A stretch of 64,000 nucleotides of DNA from Hyphococcus sp. (GTDB lineage Bacteria; Pseudomonadota; Alphaproteobacteria; Caulobacterales; Parvularculaceae), in contig JAJFGB010000009.1 in NCBI GenBank assembly GCA_021776335.1, positions 1 to 64,000 on the forward strand, given 5' to 3'. The notes beneath the pieces were generated by a model. That model was not told the origin of the DNA. It searched no databases and was given only the letters and a program-made list of their open reading frames with translations. Numbering within the stretch: position 1 is the stretch's first letter; each line of letters begins with the position of its first letter. Of the stretch, positions 9,096 to 18,085 are shown in pieces. The position numbers and the translations under genes are program-made.

Positions 9096-11143
9096 TCACA
9101 CGGTTAGCCATAAATCATTGGCGGCTTTCCAGTGTCGTCGCAGCGATCTTCGTGATCGCTGCGATGGACCTGTTTTTTGCGCCACCTCTTGATCGTGCGG
9201 GGGAAATCTCACCTGTGATGACGGACCGCAATGGTCAGTGGCTGCATGCTTTCGCAAATGACGAGGGGCGTTGGCGCTTCGGGGCTGATCTTGAAGAGAT
9301 CGACCCAACCTTTGTAGAGCGCCTGGTGCTCGTCGAAGACAAAAGGTTCTGGTCCCATTGGGGCGTTGACCCTTTGGCGTTGATGCGTGCAAGCCTGTCT
9401 TCGGCAAAAGCTGGCCGCGTTGTTTCGGGCGCATCGACAATAACGATGCAGACGGCGCGCCTTCTGGAACCTCGTCCGCGAACGATGGGCGCTAAAATTA
9501 TTGAAATGATCCGGGCGCTGCAAATCGAACGGCGGCTTACGAAACGGGAAATTCTGGAACTTTACCTGACCTTGGCGCCCTATGGCGGCAACATTGAGGG
9601 AGTACGGGCCGCCAGTCTGATTTATTTCGATAAGGAACCGGGTCACCTTACCGATGCGGAACAAGCGCTCCTTATTGCGTTGCCTCAGGCGCCAGAAACC
9701 CGTCGCCCGGATTTGAAATCCGAAAACGCACGGTCCGCGCGCGCTGACGTTCTTGAAAAGCTGGTCACGGCTGGCGCCCTGACTGCAAAACAAACAGCGG
9801 AAGCAAAAGAAGCGCGACTTCCCGATCGCCGACATGCATTTTCACGCCACGCTTATCATGCGGCGCAGCGCTTGGCGAAAACGCGTCCGGCTGACACCAT
9901 AGAAACAACGATTGACGCCGGTCTCCAGGCTCGCGCAGAAGGCATCGTTGCAGCTTACGCAAACCGTTTTGAAGATGACGCGACGGCGTCGCTGTTGATC
10001 GTCGAAACCGAGACGCGCGCAGTGCGGGCGGCTGTTGGCTCATCTGGCCTTGGCGCCAAAGGCGGCTGGATCGATTTGACAGCCGCAACCCGATCACCGG
10101 GATCGACACTGAAACCATTCATTTACGCACTCGCCTTTGAAGACGGGCTGGCGGGACCCGCGACGGTCATTGAAGATATGCCGCGTTCCTTTGGCGGCTA
10201 TACGCCGGAAAACTTTGACCGGACATTCCGCGGCGAAGTGCGTGTGCGTGAAGCTTTGCAACATTCGCTCAACCTTCCAGCGGTGCGCGTCCTTGACGGT
10301 ATCGGGGCGGCGCGGTTTTCCGCATTAATGCGCGCGGCGGGAATTGCTCTAAAAACACCGGTTCGCGCCGACACAAAACCGGGCCTGGCGCTGGCGCTCG
10401 GCGGTGCAGGCGTTACTGCACAGGATATCGCGACGCTCTATGCCGCTCTGGGCGATGGCGGCAAGGTAAAGCCTTTGGCCTGGACGGCAGAGCAGGAAAA
10501 TGCCGCCAGCAAATCATACCAGCTCTTTTCAAACGAAACGGCAACGAGGATCAGCGCCATTCTTGCCGGCGCGCCAGCGCTTGAGGGGCGCGTGCCGGCG
10601 GCGCTTTCCCGGCAAGCCACGCGCGTCGCGTTTAAAACCGGCACGTCCTATGGCTTTCGTGACGCCTGGTCAGCGGGCCATGGCGGCGGATACACGGTCG
10701 TTGCGTGGGTTGGGCGCGCTGATGGCGCGCCGAGGCCCGGTGAGACGGGGCGTAAGGCGGCCGCGCCATTGCTGTTCGATGTATTTGATATGCTGGCGCG
10801 CGAAGGAAAAGCGCGCAGTGACGGCGTCGAACCAGAAGACAAATCCGATCCCGGTGTCTTGCTGGCGCAATTGGGTGAACCATCCAGAACAACACCACCG
10901 CAAATCATTTTTCCGCGCAATGGCGTTGAAGTATTCCTCGGGCGCGATAATCGCGGTTATGCGCTGGCGGCGCGCGGCGGCGCTGCCGAGTATCGCTGGT
11001 ATGTGGATGGCAAGCCTCTGCATCGCGAGCCGCTAAGCGGTCGCGTGGTCTGGAACCCGGCGCGTGCGGGCTTTTACGATGTTACTGTTGTAGACGGAGA
11101 TGGACGCGCCGCGCGTTCAAAAGTTCGTGTTATCGCGGGATGA
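9092..11143 (+). CDS. pbpC: Penicillin-binding protein 1C (peptidoglycan glycosyltransferase/transpeptidase)
   Basis: 683 residues. The GTG start at 9092 shares GTGA with the stop of the alpha-2-macroglobulin gene, so translation is coupled. Order: one N-terminal membrane segment (residues about 13-32); glycosyltransferase family 51 domain with EDKRFWSHWGVD, GASTITMQTAR and ELYLTLAPYGGN; transpeptidase domain with S338-T-L-K341, S392-L-N394 and K515-T-G; and a C-terminal BiPBP_C domain (about residues 590-683). It polymerises and crosslinks peptidoglycan. Pairing with alpha-2-macroglobulin is conserved and suggests wall repair when proteases breach the outer membrane. All catalytic motifs are intact. 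Confidence 0.95.
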   Translation: MITRLAINHWRLSSVVAAIFVIAAMDLFFAPPLDRAGEISPVMTDRNGQWLHAFANDEGRWRFGADLEEIDPTFVERLVLVEDKRFWSHWGVDPLALMRASLSSAKAGRVVSGASTITMQTARLLEPRPRTMGAKIIEMIRALQIERRLTKREILELYLTLAPYGGNIEGVRAASLIYFDKEPGHLTDAEQALLIALPQAPETRRPDLKSENARSARADVLEKLVTAGALTAKQTAEAKEARLPDRRHAFSRHAYHAAQRLAKTRPADTIETTIDAGLQARAEGIVAAYANRFEDDATASLLIVETETRAVRAAVGSSGLGAKGGWIDLTAATRSPGSTLKPFIYALAFEDGLAGPATVIEDMPRSFGGYTPENFDRTFRGEVRVREALQHSLNLPAVRVLDGIGAARFSALMRAAGIALKTPVRADTKPGLALALGGAGVTAQDIATLYAALGDGGKVKPLAWTAEQENAASKSYQLFSNETATRISAILAGAPALEGRVPAALSRQATRVAFKTGTSYGFRDAWSAGHGGGYTVVAWVGRADGAPRPGETGRKAAAPLLFDVFDMLAREGKARSDGVEPEDKSDPGVLLAQLGEPSRTTPPQIIFPRNGVEVFLGRDNRGYALAARGGAAEYRWYVDGKPLHREPLSGRVVWNPARAGFYDVTVVDGDGRAARSKVRVIAG

Positions 11144-11892
11144 GGCGGCGCGCATTTCTTTTTGCCAGCGCCGCTGCGAGTATGGTTGGCGCACGTGTCG
11201 CTGCCGAAGAAGTCAAAAATGCGCAGGCATTTTCGGGCGCTCGGTTTTATGCCGGCGATCAGGAATATCTGCTTGCCGATATTATTGCGCCAGCGGCTTA
11301 TAAACTTGGCAAAGACGCCGCAGCGTATTTTCTGGCCTCTAAATCAGCTCTCGACACGCTGATAAAAGGTGCAGTAATTGATTGTAAGAATGCCGGGCCG
11401 CCAACCCGTTGGGGCGGGCGCGTTGTATACGCAAAGCGCCGCGGCGAAGAACTGACACTTCAAGAAGCGCTTGTTGCGGCAGGTGCTGCTCGGGTCGATC
11501 CGCAAACAACGGACCTCGAACTCATCACGCGGCTCCTGGCGCTCGAGCAAATCGCCCGCAACAACAAATTGGGATTATGGGCGCTGCGCGATTATCGTGT
11601 GGCTGACGCGGAATTCGCAAACTGGTCCATTGGTGCATTTCAACTGGTTGAGGGTATGGTCATTGGCGCCGAGAAGGCCCGAAGCCGGTATTATCTTAAT
11701 TTTGGAGACGACTATCTCAGTGATTTCACAGCTGGGGCCCGAGGCGCTGTCTATCGCAAGTGGGCGGGCAAAGGCTTTGATCTTGCCGGCTTGAAGGGCG
11801 CACGTATTCGCGTTCGCGGCTTTGTCCACGATATAAACGGTCCTTCAATTGACCTCCATCATATCAAACAGCTGGAAATGACGGCGCATTGA
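11140..11892 (+). CDS. Exported nuclease-fold (SNase-like) protein, probably inactive
   Basis: 250 residues, starting at an ATG that overlaps the pbpC stop (ATGA). A signal peptide (RRRAFLFASAAASMVGARVAA) is followed by a thermonuclease-like domain: LLADIIAP matches the RLLLVDTPE strand, RWGGRVVYA matches the DKYGRGLAY strand, and LLALEQIARNNKLGLWA matches the last helix. Aligned by eye, the catalytic Arg35, Glu43 and Arg87 of staphylococcal nuclease are all replaced, so catalysis looks lost. The C-terminal 90 residues (YLNFGDDY..., IRVRGFVHDINGPSIDLHH) resemble an OB-type fold. Coupling to the wall-defence pair suggests a periplasmic partner role; this is inference. Confidence 0.7.
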   Translation: MRRRAFLFASAAASMVGARVAAEEVKNAQAFSGARFYAGDQEYLLADIIAPAAYKLGKDAAAYFLASKSALDTLIKGAVIDCKNAGPPTRWGGRVVYAKRRGEELTLQEALVAAGAARVDPQTTDLELITRLLALEQIARNNKLGLWALRDYRVADAEFANWSIGAFQLVEGMVIGAEKARSRYYLNFGDDYLSDFTAGARGAVYRKWAGKGFDLAGLKGARIRVRGFVHDINGPSIDLHHIKQLEMTAH

Positions 11893-11922
11893 GGCAGCGA
11901 TTTGGGCGCGCGTGATTTGCGA

Positions 11923-13080
11923 TCAAGTCGTCGCAGCAGCGGTTGCAGCAGCAGCGGCCGTTGCTGCTGCAGTTGCAGCAGCAGCTGCTGCTTTTTTCTT
12001 TAGCGTTCCTTCAAGCTCTTCAATAGCTTTGCCTAGGTCCACTTTTTTTACCGCCGCGACTTCACGGGCCATGCGATCAAGTGCTGCTTCAAATAATTGT
12101 CGTTCTGAATAGCTTTGTTCCGGCTGATCTTCGCCGCGGAAAAGGTCGCGGACAACTTCGGCTACCAGCTTAATGTTCCCGGAGTTGATCTTGGCGTCAT
12201 ATTCTTGTGCTCGGCGGCTCCACATTGTTCGCTTGATCCGCGCGCGGCCTTTCAGCGTATTAATTGCATCTTTTATCGTTTTGTCATCGGAGAGCGCGCG
12301 CATGCCGGCAGCTTTTGCTTTGCCGGTTGGGACGCGGAGCTTCATTTTTTCCTGATAGAAGTCGATGACAAAAAGTTCGATCGGAATGCCTGCGACTTGT
12401 TGCTTTTCGAGCGCGACTATTTTGCCAACACCGTGCGCTGGATAGACGATCTGGTCATTGACCCTGTAGTCCTGCTTGGCGCTGCTCGAAGCTTTCGCAT
12501 CCTGTGATGCCTTAGCATCGGCCTGCGGCGTTTCTTTCAGCGGAATTGCTGTCGGTACGGGGATCGACGCAGCGACAGTCGTCCTGCGCGGCGCCTGGCC
12601 GACATTGGTAGGCTTTGGCCGCGGCTTTGGCGGCTCGACCACTTTTTTGGCTGATTTTGATGCCTTCTTGGGCGGCGCGGCCTTTTTAGTTGCGGTCTTT
12701 TTCGGCGCTGCTTTCTTTGCGGCTGATTTCTTTGCAGGCGCCGCCTTCTTTGCCGTCGCCTTCTTTGTGGCCGTTTTCTTTGCAGGGGCTGATTTCACCG
12801 TCGCCTTTTTCTTGGCCGGGGCCGCCTTCTTTGTCGCGGCTTTTTTCGCTACTGCAGGTTTTTTGGTCACGGCCTTTTTCGCTGTAGTTTTTGCCTTTTT
12901 GGCCGGCGTTGCCTTTTTCGCGGCTACTTTCTTTTTTGCAGCAGGTTTCTTGGCGACCGACTTTTTTGCCGATGCTTTTTTGGACACGGTTTTTCGCGCC
13001 GGTGTTGCTTTTTTTGCGGAGACTTTCTTCTTCGCAGGCGTTTTTTTTGCTTTCGCCTTGGCAGCTTTTTTCGTCGCCAT
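11923..13080 (-). CDS. carD: CarD-family transcription factor with histone H1-like N-terminal tail
   Basis: 385 residues. Residues 203-365 are a CarD/CdnL domain: the RNA polymerase-binding part begins DYRVNDQIVYPAHGVGKI, and the helical DNA-binding part includes RIKRTMWSRRAQEYDAKI. CarD proteins bind RNA polymerase and stabilise open promoter complexes. Residues 1-147 are almost only Lys, Ala, Pro, Thr and Ser in KKA/AKK/PAKK repeats, like histone H1 or bacterial Hc1 tails, followed by a Pro-rich linker (148-200). The last 22 residues are an Ala/Thr run. Usual alphaproteobacterial CarD is about 170 residues. The start is ATG at 13080 with only a weak AGAGAG ribosome site. Confidence 0.9.
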   Translation of the reverse strand: MATKKAAKAKAKKTPAKKKVSAKKATPARKTVSKKASAKKSVAKKPAAKKKVAAKKATPAKKAKTTAKKAVTKKPAVAKKAATKKAAPAKKKATVKSAPAKKTATKKATAKKAAPAKKSAAKKAAPKKTATKKAAPPKKASKSAKKVVEPPKPRPKPTNVGQAPRRTTVAASIPVPTAIPLKETPQADAKASQDAKASSSAKQDYRVNDQIVYPAHGVGKIVALEKQQVAGIPIELFVIDFYQEKMKLRVPTGKAKAAGMRALSDDKTIKDAINTLKGRARIKRTMWSRRAQEYDAKINSGNIKLVAEVVRDLFRGEDQPEQSYSERQLFEAALDRMAREVAAVKKVDLGKAIEELEGTLKKKAAAAAATAAATAAAAATAAATT

Positions 13081-13571
13081 AATCGTCTTGTCTCTCTTTC
13101 GCGCCGGTCAGGGGCCGGGACTTTTGTAAAGCTTGAATGATGGCGAGGCCGTCACATGCCGATGGTTGATATCATTATTTGCACTGGCATCTGGCACGCC
13201 GGAGGCAGCGGCGTTCCCTAAAAGGTTCGAAGCTCACCAGGCGGCATCAGCCATCATGACGGAATAACGCTTTTATTTCAATAGCTTGATTGTTTTCCTT
13301 AAATAGCCGGGTCAAGTGGTGTAAGCCTCGGCTCATCCGAATTTCACCTTCTATATTAGCACAAAATTTCAATCTACGCCACGCCATTCCTGCAGGGCGG
13401 TGCTATCGCGTCGAAAATTTTGAAATTCCATACAACAAGACTGGTGAATGGAGGCTGAAATATAGCTCCAGAAAACCCACTAGATTCAATAATTTCTGGC
13501 GGCGGCGCTAACGCCTGGATTGGTGTTGGGCCAGCTGCGAATCAATACGAGTTTCGTAATTCGGCAGCCGG
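13081..13571. other. Gene-free stretch between fdxA and carD (about 490 bases)
   Basis: No gene is supported. The stretch must hold the minus-strand carD promoter at its left end. A plus-strand frame of 73 codons (13290-13511) has no ribosome site and no family features. Composition is clearly more AT-rich than the flanking genes by eye. No strong hairpin with a T-run was found. Confidence 0.5.
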
Positions 13572-13913
13572 TCAGGAGCCTTCACCAGGCTTTTCGCTGA
13601 AATACTTCTCCAGCTTGCCGGTTTTTTCTTCCGCAAATTTGTCAGCATCAGGCAACGGATCGAGTTTCACGGTAATATTGGGCCACGCGGCGGCATATTT
13701 GGTATTCAACTCTACCCATTTGTCTGCCTCAGGCTCGGTGTCAGGAATGATAGCTTCCGCCGGGCATTCGGGCTCGCAGACGCCGCAATCGATGCATTCG
13801 TCCGGGTGAATCACGAGCATATTCTCGCCTTCGTAGAAACAATCGACAGGGCACACCTCTACACAATCGGTGTATTTGCATTTGATGCATGCATCAGTCA
13901 CCACGTAAGTCAT
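13572..13913 (-). CDS. fdxA: 7Fe ferredoxin (FdxA)
   Basis: 113 residues. The cysteine pattern is that of Azotobacter ferredoxin I-type 7Fe proteins: C9, C12, C17, C21, C25 in the first cluster region and C40, C43, C46, C50 in the second ([12 protein letters not shown]), fitting one [3Fe-4S] and one [4Fe-4S] cluster. The start [17 protein letters not shown] is the family standard; an in-frame codon 7 residues upstream is ignored. It is a soluble electron carrier. Position between carD and the S4/helicase genes is common in alphaproteobacteria. Confidence 0.95.
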   Translation of the reverse strand: MTYVVTDACIKCKYTDCVEVCPVDCFYEGENMLVIHPDECIDCGVCEPECPAEAIIPDTEPEADKWVELNTKYAAAWPNITVKLDPLPDADKFAEEKTGKLEKYFSEKPGEGS

Positions 13914-13999
13914 GTTGCGGCTGCTCCTTGCCAAATCTCGATTTGGTCTTCTTTACCCGCTCGTCGCCCGGACGCAAGCGTGGCGAACGGCATAATTCC

Positions 14000-14452
14000 T
14001 CAATTTTGGCTCAGTTTCGCTGCAATGCGGGCACGTGCGGCGCCGCTGTCTCGGTCATCCACATAGATTAGCCCGCATATCCGCCGAATCAGGGTGTCCT
14101 CGAACGGGTCGCGCTCACCATCCGACAACACGATCTCCCACAGCTGTTCTATGAACGCGATTTTTTCGGCTTGCTCCATTTCTTTGGCAATCCGAGTGAA
14201 CCTTTGAATGTCGAGGGCGCCAGCTTGCGCTGCTTCGCCTTTCGCACGCAGCGCGGCGACCTGTTCATTCTGCAGACCGAATTTTGCCGCCAGGGACTTG
14301 TCGATGATGGTTTTCTCGCGGTCCTCGTATTTTTCATCGGCACAAGCCGCCTCTACGAGGAGCGCTGCGACGGCAAGTTGCAGCGGGTCAGTTTCTTCTT
14401 CTGCCGCCGCTTTGGGTTTTGCGTCTTTTTTTCCAAATAATTTTTCAAACAT
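14000..14452 (-). CDS. TerB-like protein
   Basis: 150 residues: a short charged N-terminus (MFEKLFGKKDAKPKAAAEEE) followed by a helical TerB-type domain. Features include LAVAALLVEAACADEKYEDREKT split over the first helices, with the acidic DEKYEDRE segment typical of a TerB metal site, then EQLWEIVLSDGERDPFEDTLIRRI. TerB-family proteins are named for tellurite resistance, but most stand-alone copies have no proven function. The ATG at 14452 follows AAGGAATGG. The longer in-frame stretch upstream overlaps the S4 gene and is not protein-like. Confidence 0.8.
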   Translation of the reverse strand: MFEKLFGKKDAKPKAAAEEETDPLQLAVAALLVEAACADEKYEDREKTIIDKSLAAKFGLQNEQVAALRAKGEAAQAGALDIQRFTRIAKEMEQAEKIAFIEQLWEIVLSDGERDPFEDTLIRRICGLIYVDDRDSGAARARIAAKLSQN

Positions 14453-14495
14453 CTGCCATTCCTTGGTTGTATCCGGCCTTGCCTGTCCAGGTTTT

Positions 14496-14897
14496 TTAAC
14501 CAGCCTTGATCGCTTCAATCGCACGGCGGTCTTTTTTGGTCGGCCGGCCGGCGCCTTTTTCCCGCTCGAATGTCGGGGGCGGGCGCTCTTGTTTTGGCGG
14601 CGGCGGCGGCGATTGATCTTCATATAGGAGCCGGGCCTGGCTCGCAGGGCCACGCCGCAATGCGCAGTCCAAGATTTTGATAATTCGCAGGAATTCATTC
14701 TGGGTAAAGATTAGAATGTCGCTGGTGCGAATTGCGAAACTGGGTTTTTCTGCGCGGGTGGTAAGATCCCCCCGCGTCACACGAACATTGCCGTCGCTGA
14801 CAAATTTCGATGCAAGGGTGCGTGTTTTGAAAAATCGGGCGTGCCACAGCCAGCGATCAATGCGCTGCACTTCCGGCGCAGCATTGTCAGCCGTCAT
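14496..14897 (-). CDS. S4-domain RNA-binding protein (Hsp15-like)
   Basis: 133 residues. Residues 11-70 are an S4 domain: QRIDRWLWHARFFKTRTLASKF is split between the first two helices, then VRVTRGDLTTRAEKPSFAIRTSDIL. Hsp15 (HslR) of E. coli binds stalled 50S subunits carrying nascent-chain tRNA. The C-terminal part is basic and Pro-rich (QSPPPPPKQERPP, GRPTKKDRRAIEAI), as in family members. The ATG overlaps the helicase stop by four bases, so the two are translated together, suggesting a shared role in RNA or ribosome handling. Confidence 0.85.
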   Translation of the reverse strand: MTADNAAPEVQRIDRWLWHARFFKTRTLASKFVSDGNVRVTRGDLTTRAEKPSFAIRTSDILIFTQNEFLRIIKILDCALRRGPASQARLLYEDQSPPPPPKQERPPPTFEREKGAGRPTKKDRRAIEAIKAG

Positions 14898-17800
14898 TCG
14901 GCGGTCTCTGAGGCTTTTGATTTGGCAGCTTTTTTCGCACTCGTAAGTTCCGCCTTCAGGCCGGCAAGCACGGCAAATGGCGAGTTCGGATCAGCTTTCT
15001 TTTCACGCGGCGGGTGACGGCGCGCCGCGCCTTGCTTCTTGGCGCCGCGCCCCTTGTTCGCACCGCCCTCATGCGCCTTTTTGCCTTTGGCGCCGTCGCC
15101 TTTTTTGCCAAAGGATTTGGCGTCACGTTTCGGCGTATATGCTGGTTTGCGCGGCGCCGGCCGCCACAGCGCAACTTCTATCTCGGTTGGTTCGCTTGCT
15201 GCATCTGCCACAGTTTTTTCTGTCGCAGTCTCTTCGCCGCTCGCTGCTGGTGAAGGCTCCGGCTTCGGCGATGTATCAACACCATCTTTTGGTTGTTGTG
15301 CTGTGGGCTCGTCGGCTTCCAGTTCGGGGGCCACCGCCTCGGCGACGGTTTCCGGAGCCGGATTTGGCGTTGCTTCCGCAGGCGCAGCAGGCGCGACTTT
15401 CTCTGCCTGTGGTGTTTGGGATGGCGCCGCCGTTTCGCTGGTCGCAGCGCCCGACGCCGGCGCATCCGATCCCGTCTCCGCTGTTTCGATTTTTCGTTTT
15501 ACCATGTGCTTGCGGAAGCCAAGCGAGCGCAGGATCGCTTCAAACTCCTCGCCGGAACAGCCGACCAGGGACATCATCTGCGACGTTGTTTCAAAACCTT
15601 CGCGGGTTTTTGCTTCATTGCGCGCTGTTCGGATGAGGCCGGCGAGGCGTTCAAGCATATCGATACGGACGGCGCGTTCGCCGGAAGGGCGGTACCCGCT
15701 GGCATAGTAAAAAGCGTGCGGCAGCTTTTCCGTCATCTTGACTGAAACCAGCCCGGCTTTTGGCGGCTGGGTTTCGCCCGGTTTGCGGTCCGCCCACAGC
15801 GTCCACAACAGCGTGAGCAGGCTTGCTGGCGCTGGCTTTAAAAGCGCTGGCATGTGCAGCGAATATTCGCCAAAGCGTAAGCCGATTTTACGCAGCTTCG
15901 CGCGCTCTTCCTGGGCGATTTGCTTTAAATCATCGCCAAACTGTGTGCGAGAGGTGGCGCCAAAGTTTTCAACGACTCGATAGGCAACGCCTTTGGTAAG
16001 TCCTTTGAGCGAATCGTCGCCTTCTGTGTTTGCGGCTGTTTGCAACAAAACGAGCGGTCCAAGTAGCCCCTCAATTCTTGCTGCAGCAAATTCTTTCAAC
16101 CGGTCTTCAACGCGTCCGCGCATATTGGGCGTGATTTCGGCAAGTCCAGAAATTACCACATCCGGCCGCAGCGCTGCCGGGCCTTTCGCCAGACGGGCTA
16201 CTTGCGCAGATCGCCAAATGATCGAGCCATCATCGGCGAGCTTCAGCTCGTCTGGGCCGGCATTGGCAAGTGCGGCGGCGCGCGCCGCCATGACCGGTCG
16301 AAGCGCTTTTTCGCCGGCAGCCCTCAACGATTTCGCCTCGGCGCCGCTGGCGCGAGGGTCGACTATGAATTCAAACCCCAAAAGGCGGCCGATAAACTGG
16401 CCTTCCACAATAACTTCTCCGTCGTCGGTAACCCCAGCGAGTAAGGGTGTTTCATCTTTTAGACGCTTTACTAGTGTCGACGTTCGTCGATCGACAAAGC
16501 GTTGTGTGAGTTTTTCGTGCAGCGCGTCCGAAAGCTTATCTTCTATCGCGCGAGCGCGCTCTTGCCAATAAGCAGCATTTTCGAGCCATGCGCCGCGATG
16601 AGACAGATAGGTCCACGTTCTGACATGGGCAATGCGGGCGGAAAGGGCGTCAATGTCGCCGTCAATCCGATCCAGGGGTTCGATCTTGGGCGCCAGCCAA
16701 GCGTCGGAGACACGGCCTTCGTGCATCAGCATGAGATACAGCTCGCCCAACAATCTTGAATGTTGATCCAGGGTAATTCTGCGAAAATCTGGAATCTGAC
16801 AAATATCCCACAGCGTTGACAATGCGGCGCCGCCTTTGGCGATGTCTCGAATATCTTCACGGGCGAGCAGCCGGTGAAGCGCGTCTTCGTCTTCTTCTTG
16901 CTGGGAGCGGATGAACTCGGCTCGCGGAACTGGGTGGTTCAGGGAATGAAGAAGCGCGGGGATCGAAGAAAGGTCTATTCGTTCGGATCGCCATTGCAGG
17001 GCGACGGCGGGATCGAATTGATGGTCTTCGATTGATCGCACCATGTCCTCGTCCAGGGGTGAGCAATCGGCTGTAACGCCGAACGTCCCGTCGCGAATAT
17101 GCCGACCAGCACGACCGGCGATCTGCGCCATTTCCGAGGCGGTGAGGTTACGCGTCGACCTGCCATCGAATTTTCTCTTTCCTGCAAAGGCCACGTGGTC
17201 GATATCCATATTAAGCCCCATGCCGATAGCGTCGGTGGCGACCAGATAATCAACATCTCCGGAATGATAGAGATCGGCCTGTGCGTTGCGGGTGCGGGGG
17301 GAAAGAGCGCCGAGAATGACGGCGGCGCCGCCTCGCTGCCTGCGGATTAACTCGGCGATGGAGTAGACCATGTCTGCCGAAAAGGCGACAATTGCAGTGC
17401 GGCGTGGCAGGCGCGTGACTTTCTTTTGCCCGGCATAAGATAGTTTTGAAAAGCGTTCGCGTGTGAGAAATTGAATGTCGCGAAACAGGCGTTGCAGCAC
17501 GGGCCGCATTGTGTCCGAGCCGAGCAACAATGTTTCCGAGGACCCGCGCGCATGAAGGATACGCGATGTAAAAATACGGCCACGTTCGCGATCGGCCGCG
17601 AGTTGTATTTCGTCAATGGCGAGAAAATCGACCTGGCAGTCCAACGGCATGGCTTCCACCGTCGCCACCCAATATTGCGGCGAGGGCGGGATTATTTTCT
17701 CTTCACCGGTGACAAGTGCAACGGCGCGCGGCCCTTTTAGCTTGACGACGCGATCATAGATTTCCCGGGCGAGGAGGCGCAGCGGCAAACCAATCATTCC

Positions 17801-17959
17801 GGAGCGATGCGCCAGCATCCGTTCCAGCGCATAATGAGTTTTGCCGGTATTGGTGGGGCCCAAAACAGCGGTCAGACGTCCGCCGCCAGCTGGAGAGAAT
17901 TCATTAAATGCAAAAGAGGAGGGCACGAGGAAAAGAAGGCCTTGATTTGCCGGAAACAA
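14894..17959 (-). CDS. Suv3-like superfamily 2 RNA helicase
   Basis: 1021 residues from the TTG at 17959; a GTG at 17926 is an alternative, and neither has a clear ribosome site. Motif I is GPTNTGKT (K40), motif II is D116-E-I-Q, and motif VI is QIAGRAGR, the signature of the mitochondrial Suv3/bacterial MgpS helicases. A helicase C-terminal domain and the Suv3 C-terminal region follow. Residues from about 770 on are low-complexity Ala/Pro/Glu and then a basic KKGDGAKGKKAHEGG-type tail, a plausible RNA- or partner-binding end. Suv3 unwinds RNA for degradation in mitochondria; a similar bacterial role is likely. First gene of the helicase-S4 pair. Confidence 0.9.
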   Translation of the reverse strand: MFPANQGLLFLVPSSFAFNEFSPAGGGRLTAVLGPTNTGKTHYALERMLAHRSGMIGLPLRLLAREIYDRVVKLKGPRAVALVTGEEKIIPPSPQYWVATVEAMPLDCQVDFLAIDEIQLAADRERGRIFTSRILHARGSSETLLLGSDTMRPVLQRLFRDIQFLTRERFSKLSYAGQKKVTRLPRRTAIVAFSADMVYSIAELIRRQRGGAAVILGALSPRTRNAQADLYHSGDVDYLVATDAIGMGLNMDIDHVAFAGKRKFDGRSTRNLTASEMAQIAGRAGRHIRDGTFGVTADCSPLDEDMVRSIEDHQFDPAVALQWRSERIDLSSIPALLHSLNHPVPRAEFIRSQQEEDEDALHRLLAREDIRDIAKGGAALSTLWDICQIPDFRRITLDQHSRLLGELYLMLMHEGRVSDAWLAPKIEPLDRIDGDIDALSARIAHVRTWTYLSHRGAWLENAAYWQERARAIEDKLSDALHEKLTQRFVDRRTSTLVKRLKDETPLLAGVTDDGEVIVEGQFIGRLLGFEFIVDPRASGAEAKSLRAAGEKALRPVMAARAAALANAGPDELKLADDGSIIWRSAQVARLAKGPAALRPDVVISGLAEITPNMRGRVEDRLKEFAAARIEGLLGPLVLLQTAANTEGDDSLKGLTKGVAYRVVENFGATSRTQFGDDLKQIAQEERAKLRKIGLRFGEYSLHMPALLKPAPASLLTLLWTLWADRKPGETQPPKAGLVSVKMTEKLPHAFYYASGYRPSGERAVRIDMLERLAGLIRTARNEAKTREGFETTSQMMSLVGCSGEEFEAILRSLGFRKHMVKRKIETAETGSDAPASGAATSETAAPSQTPQAEKVAPAAPAEATPNPAPETVAEAVAPELEADEPTAQQPKDGVDTSPKPEPSPAASGEETATEKTVADAASEPTEIEVALWRPAPRKPAYTPKRDAKSFGKKGDGAKGKKAHEGGANKGRGAKKQGAARRHPPREKKADPNSPFAVLAGLKAELTSAKKAAKSKASETAE

Positions 17960-18085
17960 GCAGCAATACGCCTGAGCTTGATCATCCGGTGCCGCGTCAT
18001 AATTAGCAATATATGACGACGGCGCGGATTCTCAAGCGCAGGGTTGAATCAACACCCCGTGAGTGAAGTAACGACAGATCAGTTT

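Noticed and set aside
12476-13129. Long plus-strand frame (217 codons) rich in Phe and Ala, opposite the carD tail
   Set aside because: It is the mirror of the Lys/Ala repeat codons of carD; no ribosome site and no domain.
13290-13511. 73-codon plus-strand frame between carD and fdxA
   Set aside because: No ribosome site, no recognisable protein features, AT-rich noncoding look.
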